From positions 1 through 64,000 of the forward strand of contig JAJZMF010000026.1 in NCBI GenBank assembly GCA_021850325.1: a stretch of DNA of 64,000 nucleotides, written 5' to 3'. Position 1 is the stretch's first letter; the number at the start of each line of letters is the position of its first letter. The DNA comes from Actinomycetes bacterium (GTDB lineage: Bacteria > Actinomycetota > Acidimicrobiia > Acidimicrobiales > Palsa-688). A program made the translations under genes and the position numbers. Positions 45,905-53,886 of the stretch are shown piece by piece. The notes under the pieces were generated by a model. That model was not told where the DNA came from. It did no database searches and saw only the letters and a list, made by a program, of their open reading frames with translations.

Positions 45905-46010
45905 GACATCATCCAGAGCGGCTGAGGGACGGGCCCGTCGACGCCGCGGCAACCAGCGAGCCCGGGCCCCGGCCCGAGCGGCGCATGGTGCCAATGCCCG
46001 AGACGATGAG
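45905..46010 (+). promoter_or_regulatory. SAM-I (S-box) riboswitch
   Basis: All conserved SAM-I blocks are in order: AGAGCGGCTGAGGGACGGG (45915 onward, the P2/kink-turn region), GGCAACC (45948-45954) after GCC, a GC-rich P3, and GGTGCCAATGCC (45987-45998). P1 forms from CATCATC (45907-45913) and GACGATG (46002-46008), six of seven pairs. SAM-I riboswitches normally switch off methionine/SAM genes when SAM is high. Here the ribosome-binding site GGAGGG (46011-46016) lies directly 3' of P1 and no terminator fits before the GTG at 46021, so control of translation is inferred. Confidence 0.9.
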
Positions 46011-46020
46011 GGAGGGCAGT

Positions 46021-47262
46021 GTGCCGTTCGTGGAAGGGCTTCGTTGTCGAGAGTGCTCGCGCCGGTACCCGGCTGAGGCGCTGCATGTGTGCGAGTGGTG
46101 TTTCGGGCCTCTCGAGGTGGTCTACGACTACGAGGCGATCGCCTCGGTCATCTCACGCGAACGGGTAGCCGCCGGTCCCCAGACCATCTGGCGCTATGCC
46201 GACCTGCTCCCGGCCAACCCACAGGGTGCAGTGGACCTGGGAGCCGGGATGACCCCGCTGCTGCGTGCCGACCGGCTGGGCAGCGAGCTCGGGTTGCCCG
46301 AGCTCTGGCTGAAGAACGACACCGTCAACCCGACCGGCTCGTTCAAGGACCGCGTGGTCTCGGTCGCCCTCACCCGTGCCCGGGAGCTGGGGTTCAAGGT
46401 GGCCGCGTGTGCTTCCACCGGCAACCTGGCCAACTCGGTGGCCGCCCACGCTGCGCGGGCGGGGATGCGTTCTGTCGTCTTCATACCCTCGGACCTGGAG
46501 ACGCAGAAGGTCGTCACCACGGCCGTCTTCGGGGGCACCCTCGTGGCCGTGGACGGCACCTATGACGACGTGAACCGTCTGTGCGCCGAGCTGGCCAGCG
46601 AGTACCCGACGTGGGCCTTCGTCAACGTCAACGTCCGGAGCTACTACGCGGAGGGTTCCAAGACCCTCGCCTTCGAGGTGGCCGAGCAGCTCGGCTGGCA
46701 GGCCCCCGACCACGTGGTAGTGCCCATCGCCTCGGGCAGCCAGCTGACCAAGATCGCCAAGGGGTTCAGGGAGCTGCACAAGGTTGGGTTGCTGGAGGAG
46801 GAGCCCTCGGTGCGCGTGTCGGGCGCCCAGTCCGCCGGGTGCGCCCCGGTCGCCGACGCCTTCGTCAGTGGCGCCGACTTCGTCAAGCCGGTGAAGCCCA
46901 GTGGCATCGCCAAGTCGCTCGCCATAGGCAACCCCGCCGACGGTGGCTACGCCCTGCAGGAAGTGCGCGCTTCGGGCGGCGCCGTGGGCTCGGTCACTGA
47001 CGACGAGATCGTGGAGGGGATCAAGTTGTTGGCGAGGACCGAGGGTGTCTTCGCCGAGACGGCTGGCGGCGTGACGGTGGCGGTCCTGGCCAAGCTGGCC
47101 GCGTCCGGGGTCGTGCGGCCCGACGAGAAGGTCGTCGCCTATATAACGGGCAACGGCCTGAAGACCCTCGACGCCGTGGCAGCCAGCTGCGGCCCCACGG
47201 CAACCGTTGCCCCGAGGCTGGAGGCCTTCCAGGCGTCGGTCAACGTGGCAGACTGGCGTTGA
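46021..47262 (+). CDS. thrC: Threonine-synthase-family PLP enzyme under SAM riboswitch
   Basis: A 413-residue fold-type II PLP enzyme. An N-terminal zinc ribbon (LRCRECSRRYPAEALHVCEW, C-x2-C...C-x2-C) precedes the ThrC core: KNDTVNPTGSFKDRVVSVAL with the PLP Lys, ACASTGNLANSVAAHAARAG (phosphate loop), VPIASGSQLTKIAKGF and AVGSVTDDEIVEGIKLLART. Threonine synthases act on O-phosphohomoserine. A SAM-I riboswitch upstream and a CysO-like sulfur carrier downstream are unusual for a Thr enzyme and suggest it may make homocysteine instead or in addition. GTG 46021 is set by GGAGGG four bases upstream. Confidence 0.85.
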   Translation: MPFVEGLRCRECSRRYPAEALHVCEWCFGPLEVVYDYEAIASVISRERVAAGPQTIWRYADLLPANPQGAVDLGAGMTPLLRADRLGSELGLPELWLKNDTVNPTGSFKDRVVSVALTRARELGFKVAACASTGNLANSVAAHAARAGMRSVVFIPSDLETQKVVTTAVFGGTLVAVDGTYDDVNRLCAELASEYPTWAFVNVNVRSYYAEGSKTLAFEVAEQLGWQAPDHVVVPIASGSQLTKIAKGFRELHKVGLLEEEPSVRVSGAQSAGCAPVADAFVSGADFVKPVKPSGIAKSLAIGNPADGGYALQEVRASGGAVGSVTDDEIVEGIKLLARTEGVFAETAGGVTVAVLAKLAASGVVRPDEKVVAYITGNGLKTLDAVAASCGPTATVAPRLEAFQASVNVADWR

Positions 47263-47332
47263 GCCCTCCCCGGTCGGTGCACGGCCCGCAGGCGGGCGCA
47301 CCCACTCCCAACACCCCAGGAGCACTCCTCAT

Positions 47333-47611
47333 ATGAGCGTCAAGGTCCGTATCCCAACCCAGCTCAGGGCGCTGTCCGGCGGGGCCGGGGAGGTCGAGGT
47401 GGAGGCGGCGACGGTCGGGGACGCCCTCAAGGCCCTGGAAGCCGCCCACCCCGGGTTCGCCGAGCGGCTGTTCGACGACACGGGCAGCCTTCGCCGCTTC
47501 GTGAACGTCTTCATGGGCGAGGAGGACATCCGGTTCCTTGACGGGCTCGGCACACCCGTTCCCAGCGGTGCCGTGGTCTCGGTGGTCCCTGCCGTGGCTG
47601 GCGGCCAATAG
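47333..47611 (+). CDS. MoaD/ThiS-family sulfur carrier protein, CysO-like
   Basis: A 92-residue ubiquitin-fold protein: SVKVRIPTQLRALSGGAG, DALKALEAAHPGFAERLFDD, RFVNVFMGEEDIRFLDGL and VVSVVPAVAGGQ. It resembles mycobacterial CysO (same R-F-V-N-x-x-x-x-x-E-D-x-R-F and P-A-V-A-G-G end), whose C-terminal thiocarboxylate donates sulfur to a PLP enzyme. Here one extra Gln follows the Gly-Gly, so it would need trimming before activation. It lies 70 bases after the threonine-synthase-like gene in the same direction and is very probably cotranscribed. A CysO partner CysM and a JAMM-type protease are not in the window. Confidence 0.88.
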   Translation: MSVKVRIPTQLRALSGGAGEVEVEAATVGDALKALEAAHPGFAERLFDDTGSLRRFVNVFMGEEDIRFLDGLGTPVPSGAVVSVVPAVAGGQ

Positions 47612-47691
47612 TCCCTGCCAGCTGCCGTTAAGTCTCTTCTCAGGCGGACGGGCACCCAGCTTGCGCGCGAGCGCCCCGTTGCGCTGTAGTG

Positions 47692-47718
47692 TTAGCACTC
47701 GACCTGTGTGAGTGCTAA
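47692..47718 (+). promoter_or_regulatory. CIRCE element (HrcA operator)
   Basis: Perfect inverted repeat TTAGCACTC (47692-47700), nine-base spacer, GAGTGCTAA (47710-47718). A TAGTGT -10-like box (47687-47692) abuts it, so HrcA binding would block initiation of groEL. Confidence 0.97.
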
Positions 47719-49398
<1,680 letters not shown>

Positions 49399-49456
49399 GC
49401 ATCTCGGCCCCCCAGTGGACCGGGGCTCGCCGAGGCTGACGCCTGCGAGCCCATCG

Positions 49457-49488
49457 AGACGCCCCTCCTCCGGGAGGGGCGTCTTGCG
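49457..49488 (+). terminator. Rho-independent-like terminator after groEL
   Basis: A 12-bp perfect stem AGACGCCCCTCC/GGAGGGGCGTCT with a TCCG loop followed by TTGCGTT. Confidence 0.85.
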
Positions 49489-49621
49489 TTCTGGCACCTG
49501 CAGCGCGGGCGCCGACACCCCCCGTGGGGCCCAGGGGCGGGCACTTTTAGCAGCTCCCGGGCGCGGGGAGGATCTTCTCACAAGGCTGCCCACCCCGGGG
49601 CAGATGTCGTGGGAGGTTCGT

Positions 49622-50059
49622 ATGGTCAACAGGCAGGAGGGTGCCCCCGAGCCCTCCGTCCCGGCTGAGGACGTGAGCGGCGTCGCCCCGATCGGCGTCG
49701 AGCCGTTCGCAGACCGGTCCGCGCTGCAGACGGGCGCCGGCTCGAGCGCAGCACCGGGCTCCGAAGCCACCAAGGCGGGACCGGTTTGGACCGCGATAGC
49801 GGTCGGCATCGTCGTGCTGGCGGTTGTGGTGGTCTTCATGCTGGAGAACCTGCAGGAGGTGCGGGTGAGCTTCTTCGGTGCCCACTGGCGGGCACCGCTC
49901 GCTGTCGACCTCCTGCTGGCCGCGCTGCTGGGTGGCTCCGTCGTTTTCAGCGCCGGTACGGTGCGGTTCTTCCAGCTGAGGGCGCGGGACAGGAGGAGGA
50001 AGCGGGCTGCGCTGCCGGGAGGGCGGGCGGGTTGGCGGCATCGGCCCAGTCACGCCTGA
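49622..50059 (+). CDS. LapA-domain (DUF1049-like) membrane protein
   Basis: A 145-residue protein. About 55 acidic/Ala-rich cytosolic residues are followed by two membrane helices: PVWTAIAVGIVVLAVVVVFM and LAVDLLLAALLGGSVVFSAG, joined by LENLQEVRVSFFGAHWRAP, the LapA signature (E-N-x-x-x-V-x-x-x-F-F). A basic tail (RARDRRRKRAA) ends it. LapA proteins are involved in lipopolysaccharide assembly in proteobacteria; the role in actinobacteria is unknown. ATG 49622 follows GGGAGG at five bases. Confidence 0.82.
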   Translation: MVNRQEGAPEPSVPAEDVSGVAPIGVEPFADRSALQTGAGSSAAPGSEATKAGPVWTAIAVGIVVLAVVVVFMLENLQEVRVSFFGAHWRAPLAVDLLLAALLGGSVVFSAGTVRFFQLRARDRRRKRAALPGGRAGWRHRPSHA

Positions 50060-50094
50060 GGGGACAGGCTGTGCCCTTGGCCCTCACCCGCCCC

Positions 50095-50100
50095 TAGCAT
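50095..50100 (+). promoter_or_regulatory. -10 box (TAGCAT) of the hemQ operon
   Basis: TANNNT hexamer nine bases before ATG 50110; leaderless or nearly so. Confidence 0.4.
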
Positions 50101-50109
50101 TGGTGGGCG

Positions 50110-50799
50110 ATGAGCTTGTCGCCACTTGTGCCGGAACAGGGATGGGGAGTGCTCCACCTGTTCTTCAAGGCGTCTGCGCGCACCGACGCCGAAGCGGTCG
50201 TAGCGGCCGTCAAGTCTGCCCATGACCAGGAGCTGCAGGTGGTCCCCTTCGCAGTCCTGGGCCATAAGGCCGACCTCGGGGTCATGGTGCTCGGTCCTGA
50301 CCTGGTAGCGCTGAGAAGGGTGCAGAGCGCCATGTGCTCGACCGGCCTGGATCTGGTCGGTTCGTTCACGTCCCTCACCGAGGTGTCCGAGTACGCCAAG
50401 GGGATGCCGGCCGAGAGGCTGGAGCCACGCCTGCACCCCAAACTGCCGCCTGAAGGCAAGAGGGCCATCTGCTTCTACCCCATGTCCAAGCGCCGTGACG
50501 GTGACGACAACTGGTACCGCTTGCCGTACGAACGGCGTTTGGAGCTGATGTACGAGCACGGCACGAGCGGTCGTCGTTTCTCCGGACGGGTCCTTCAGCT
50601 GGTGACCGGGTCCACCGGGCTGGACGACTACGAGTGGGGGGTCACCCTGTTCGCCACCAGCCCTGACGACCTGAAGGACTGCGTCTACACCATGCGCTTC
50701 GACGAGGCATCGGCACGTTATGCCGACTTCGGGCCGTTCTACAGTGGTTTCGTGGGGGATGTCGAGGAGGTCTTGGTCACTTGCGGGCTCGTGCAGTGA
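50110..50799 (+). CDS. hemQ: Coproheme decarboxylase (HemQ/ChdC, chlorite-dismutase fold)
   Basis: A 229-residue enzyme finishing haem b by decarboxylating two propionates of coproheme in the coproporphyrin-dependent pathway of Gram-positives. Conserved blocks: ICFYPMSKRRDGDDNWYRLP with the catalytic Tyr, ERRLELMYEHGTSGR, STGLDDYEWGVTLFATSPDD and YTMRFDEASARYADFGPFYS. The true chlorite-dismutase distal Arg is absent in this group. No other haem gene is adjacent; the following larE overlaps the stop (GTGA). Confidence 0.93.
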   Translation: MSLSPLVPEQGWGVLHLFFKASARTDAEAVVAAVKSAHDQELQVVPFAVLGHKADLGVMVLGPDLVALRRVQSAMCSTGLDLVGSFTSLTEVSEYAKGMPAERLEPRLHPKLPPEGKRAICFYPMSKRRDGDDNWYRLPYERRLELMYEHGTSGRRFSGRVLQLVTGSTGLDDYEWGVTLFATSPDDLKDCVYTMRFDEASARYADFGPFYSGFVGDVEEVLVTCGLVQ

Positions 50800-51665
50800 G
50801 CGGTGCCGTCACGCCGCTGGTGGGTGGGCACCTGGAGCGGTTGCGCCAGAGGCTCGAGGAGCTGGCTCCCGTCGTCGTGGCCTTCAGTGGCGGTGTGGAC
50901 TCCGCGCTCCTGGCCTACGTGGCGCATGAGCACGTCGGTGCGGGACGCGCCCTGGCTGCGACTGCCGTGTCGGCCTCGCTGGCCGAGAGCGAACTGGCCG
51001 ACTGTCGTTCCATGGCCGCCCAATGGGGCCTCAACTACCGCGAGGTGACCACGGCCGAGGCGGAGCGCCCGGCCTACGTCGCCAACGGTGCCGACCGTTG
51101 CTGGCACTGCAAGGACGAGCTGATGCAGAGCCTGGCGGTCGTGGCTGCAGCCTTCGGCAGTACGGAGGACGGGCCGGCCCGGGTCCTGCTCGGGGTCAAC
51201 CTGGACGACCTCGGGGACTACCGGCCCGGGCAGGAGGCCGCCAGAGCGGCCGGGGCGGTGTTCCCGCTCGTCGAGGCGGGTTTCAGCAAAGCGCTCGTAC
51301 GCGAGGCGGCCCAGCAGCTCGGCTTGGCGGTCTGGGACAAGCCCGCTGCTGCCTGTCTGGCATCGCGGGTGCCCTATGGCACCCCCGTGACGCTGGGGAC
51401 CCTGGGTGCTGTGGCCAAGGCGGAGGCGGGCCTGCGGGCCCTCGGCCTGCGGGCGTTGCGTGTGCGCCACTACGGGGACCTCGCCCGGGTCGAACTGCCC
51501 CTGGAGCACCTCCAGCGGGCATTGGAGCAGCGGGAGGAGGTCGTGGAGGCCGTTCGTGCCGCCGGCTACAGGTACGTCACCCTGGACCTCGAGGGCCTAC
51601 GCTCGGGTAACCTCAACGCCTCGCTCGATGCGTCGATCACCGCTCGCCAGGAGGTAGCGCCGTGA
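50796..51665 (+). CDS. larE: LarE-family ATP-dependent sulfur transferase
   Basis: A 289-residue PP-loop enzyme. SGGVDSALLAYVAHE is the PP-loop; GADRCWHCKDELMQSLAVV gives C-x2-C, and DKPAAACLASRVPYGTPVTL the third Cys at the position of the sacrificial Cys of Lactobacillus LarE. LarE makes the nickel-pincer cofactor with LarB and LarC; neither is here, nor a lactate racemase. Three-Cys members are reported to carry an Fe-S cluster as sulfur source (from memory). Coupled by GTGA overlaps to hemQ and to the NIL protein. Its substrate in this organism is unknown. Confidence 0.88.
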   Translation: MSGAVTPLVGGHLERLRQRLEELAPVVVAFSGGVDSALLAYVAHEHVGAGRALAATAVSASLAESELADCRSMAAQWGLNYREVTTAEAERPAYVANGADRCWHCKDELMQSLAVVAAAFGSTEDGPARVLLGVNLDDLGDYRPGQEAARAAGAVFPLVEAGFSKALVREAAQQLGLAVWDKPAAACLASRVPYGTPVTLGTLGAVAKAEAGLRALGLRALRVRHYGDLARVELPLEHLQRALEQREEVVEAVRAAGYRYVTLDLEGLRSGNLNASLDASITARQEVAP

Positions 51666-51907
51666 CGCTCAAGTCGGTCCGTGCCCGTCTCACCTTCCCG
51701 GAGGACATGGTCGGCGAGCCTGTCATCTCCAGGCTCGCCCTGGACTACAAGGTGACCGCCAATATCCGCCGGGCGAACGTCGAGGAGCATGCGGGCTGGA
51801 TCGTCTGCGAGCTGGCAGGCGAGAGCGGCTCCCTCGACGAGGGGGTGGCCTGGCTCGCGGGCAGGGGCATCAAGGTGGACTGGCTGGACGCCCAGGTCGA
51901 GAGCTGA
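51662..51907 (+). CDS. Free-standing NIL-domain protein
   Basis: An 81-residue protein: SVRARLTFPEDMVGEPVISR, DYKVTANIRRANVEEHAG and ELAGESGSLDEGVAWLAG, the ferredoxin-like NIL domain found at the C-terminus of methionine ABC transporter ATPases (MetN), where it binds Met. Stand-alone NIL domains are also seen with ferredoxin domains in archaeal homocysteine synthesis. Coupled to larE by overlap. Suggests a Met- or sulfur-linked partner for LarE. Confidence 0.85.
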   Translation: MTLKSVRARLTFPEDMVGEPVISRLALDYKVTANIRRANVEEHAGWIVCELAGESGSLDEGVAWLAGRGIKVDWLDAQVES

Positions 51908-51923
51908 GCCCCGGCGCCCGCCC

Positions 51924-52265
51924 TCAGCGGCCGCGGCGCTTCTTCTTGTTCTTGCCGTTCCCCGGGCGCCCACCCCCGGCTCGTCCCCCACCCGCCTGGC
52001 CCGAGGGCCTGGGGCGCGCCGGGGGCAGGTCGGCCAGGCTCCAGGCGGTGTTGGTCATGGCCTGGTCACCTTCGCGTGCCCAACCGGTTGTGGACAGCTT
52101 CCTCTCCTCGAAGAACAGGCACCCGTCCGGGCACCGGAAGGGGAGCTCCGAGGCTGCACCGAGCCGGCAGCGCTCCACTGCGTCACCGTTGTGCGAGCTC
52201 CGCCGGAGGTAGTGCCGGCAGTCCTCCCGCGCGAAGTGGTCGGGTGTGCCCGGAGCGGTGCTCAC
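51924..52265 (-). CDS. Cys-containing hypothetical protein with basic tail
   Basis: A 113-residue protein without signal peptide. The N-terminal half has four cysteines (REDCRHYLRRSS, ERCRLGAA, FRCPDGCLFFEE) spaced C-x16-C-x10-C-x3-C, which could bind zinc or an Fe-S cluster. The C-terminus is Gly/Arg/Lys-rich (GKNKKKRRGR) and probably unstructured or nucleic-acid-binding. I recognise no family. GTG start overlaps the upstream gene's stop (GTGA), so it is coupled to the Thr-rich membrane protein. Confidence 0.65.
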   Translation of the reverse strand: MSTAPGTPDHFAREDCRHYLRRSSHNGDAVERCRLGAASELPFRCPDGCLFFEERKLSTTGWAREGDQAMTNTAWSLADLPPARPRPSGQAGGGRAGGGRPGNGKNKKKRRGR

Positions 52266-53752
52266 CGGCGCCCCGCGTGGCCCTTGCCGGCCCGGCGGCT
52301 GCGCCAGCTCAGTACCTCGAGCCCGAGCCAGGTGGCGAAGGGCAGCACAAGTGCGATCGTCAGGAGCACCGGTTCAGCCAGTGCGTCGTCCCCGCTGGTC
52401 GGCCTGAGGGCGACCTGGTCGGCGACCAGGGTCACAGACCTTGCCACGGAAAGCTTGCTGCCCAGTGCCGATGTGCCGGTGACCCGGATGGTGTGCTTGC
52501 CCGGCCCGCTCGCGGGGACGAGCACGGAGGCCTCGAAGGAACCCCCCGGCCCGGCTACGGTCTGGCCGACGACGACAGGCCGGGGCGCCTCGAAGACGAT
52601 CTTCACCGGGGTCCCGGCCCGGAAGCCGGCGCCGGACAGGTCGAGCAACTGGCCCGACTTGGCCTTGCTCGGTGACTGGACCGCGGGGGTGGCCACCATG
52701 GCCGGCGGGGGGGCGCTACGGGTCACCCGAGGTTCGCTGTCCCCGTTCGTGGTCGTCGTGGTGGGCCCGGGGGCCGTGCTGGAGCTCCGAGGCGGGGTGG
52801 TGGCGGCGGTGGACGGAGCACGAAGCACTCCTGGCCCGGGCGCCGGGTGGGCCGTGCTCGGTACGGGCCCGGGCAGTGAGCCGGTGCCGGCGGGCCCGAG
52901 GACGGGCAGCGTTGTGGTCGGCACGGTAGTCGCTGACGTGGTCGTCGTGATCGGAGCGTGGCCCTGCACAGTGCCCTGGGGTGGAGTCCTCGGCACCGTC
53001 GTCGTGCTGGCGGGCACGGTCGAGGTGGTGGTCGCAGCCCCTGTGCTGGGCGGTGGCCCGGTGACCCTGGGCGCTGTGACCTCGGGCGTCGTGCCCCCCG
53101 TGGTGGCGGGCACGGTTGTGGTCGTGGTGGCCCCGAAGGGGTTGGGCACGGTCGTGCCCGTCGTGGTCGCGGTGCCTCCCGTCGAGCGGGTGGTGGTGCC
53201 TGTGGTGCTCCTTGTGGTGGATGGCCCGGTCCCTGTCCCGGGCGGCCCGGTGGTGGTCGGGAGGGTGGTCCCTGTGGTGGGTGCTCCCGTGGTCGTAGGC
53301 AGCGTGGTCGTGGGCAGCGTGGTCGTGGGCAGCGTGGTCGTGGTCGGGCTCGGAGGCACCGTGGTGCTCGTCGACGTCCCCACCGTCGAGGTCGTGGTGC
53401 TCGTAGACGTCCCCGCCGTCGAGGTCGTGGTGCTCGCCGCGGTGCTTGTGGTGGACGTCGTGCTGCTGGTGCTCGAGGTCGGAGCCGGGTTCGAAGTCGT
53501 GGTCGCGCCGCCGGTGGTCGAGGTGCTTGCCGCAGTACCGGTCGTGGTCGTGGTGACGAGAGGTGAAGCCGGGCCGCGCCCGCTGGCCAGGGTTGTCACC
53601 GTGGAGCTCGTGGTGGCCTGGGCGGCCGGGGAGGTCATCTCCACCAGGACGGACCATGCGGCAAGGGCGTACACCGAGCCGATCGTGCGGCGCGGCCGAC
53701 GTCTTCCAGGCCTGGCAGGCGCAGGGCGCACCGCGGTCCGAGGTGTCGACAT
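52262..53752 (-). CDS. Thr-rich mucin-like surface protein with C-terminal Ig-like domain and membrane anchor
   Basis: A 496-residue exported protein. A basic start and hydrophobic segment (TIGSVYALAAWSVLVEMTS) act as signal anchor or signal peptide. About 280 residues are mostly Thr, Pro, Ser and Gly (e.g. TTTLPTTTLPTTTLPTTT), a stretch likely to be O-glycosylated. A globular part follows (SGQLLDLSGAGFRAGTPVKI, KHTIRVTGTS), resembling an IPT/TIG or Ig-like fold, then a C-terminal membrane helix (PVLLTIALVLPFATWLGLEV) and basic tail. Probably a cell-surface stalk. Upstream is the UPF0182 gene with a similar Thr-rich tail. Confidence 0.75.
   Translation of the reverse strand: MSTPRTAVRPAPARPGRRRPRRTIGSVYALAAWSVLVEMTSPAAQATTSSTVTTLASGRGPASPLVTTTTTGTAASTSTTGGATTTSNPAPTSSTSSTTSTTSTAASTTTSTAGTSTSTTTSTVGTSTSTTVPPSPTTTTLPTTTLPTTTLPTTTGAPTTGTTLPTTTGPPGTGTGPSTTRSTTGTTTRSTGGTATTTGTTVPNPFGATTTTTVPATTGGTTPEVTAPRVTGPPPSTGAATTTSTVPASTTTVPRTPPQGTVQGHAPITTTTSATTVPTTTLPVLGPAGTGSLPGPVPSTAHPAPGPGVLRAPSTAATTPPRSSSTAPGPTTTTTNGDSEPRVTRSAPPPAMVATPAVQSPSKAKSGQLLDLSGAGFRAGTPVKIVFEAPRPVVVGQTVAGPGGSFEASVLVPASGPGKHTIRVTGTSALGSKLSVARSVTLVADQVALRPTSGDDALAEPVLLTIALVLPFATWLGLEVLSWRSRRAGKGHAGRR
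53298..53342 (-). repeat. 15-bp tandem repeat in the Thr-rich gene
   Basis: Three identical units (53298-53312, 53313-53327, 53328-53342) coding for repeated TTTLP on the reverse strand. Confidence 0.85.
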
Positions 53753-53886
53753 CCGAGCACCAACTTTTTGTTCGGGGGCCGGAGAGGCCCCGGCCCGCCG
53801 ACCAGAACACGATCATATCCCACGGGTGGGCCGCCCACCAGGGTGCTCCTCGCTGACCAGGCCCGGAGGCGGCTGTCCCTGGACGC

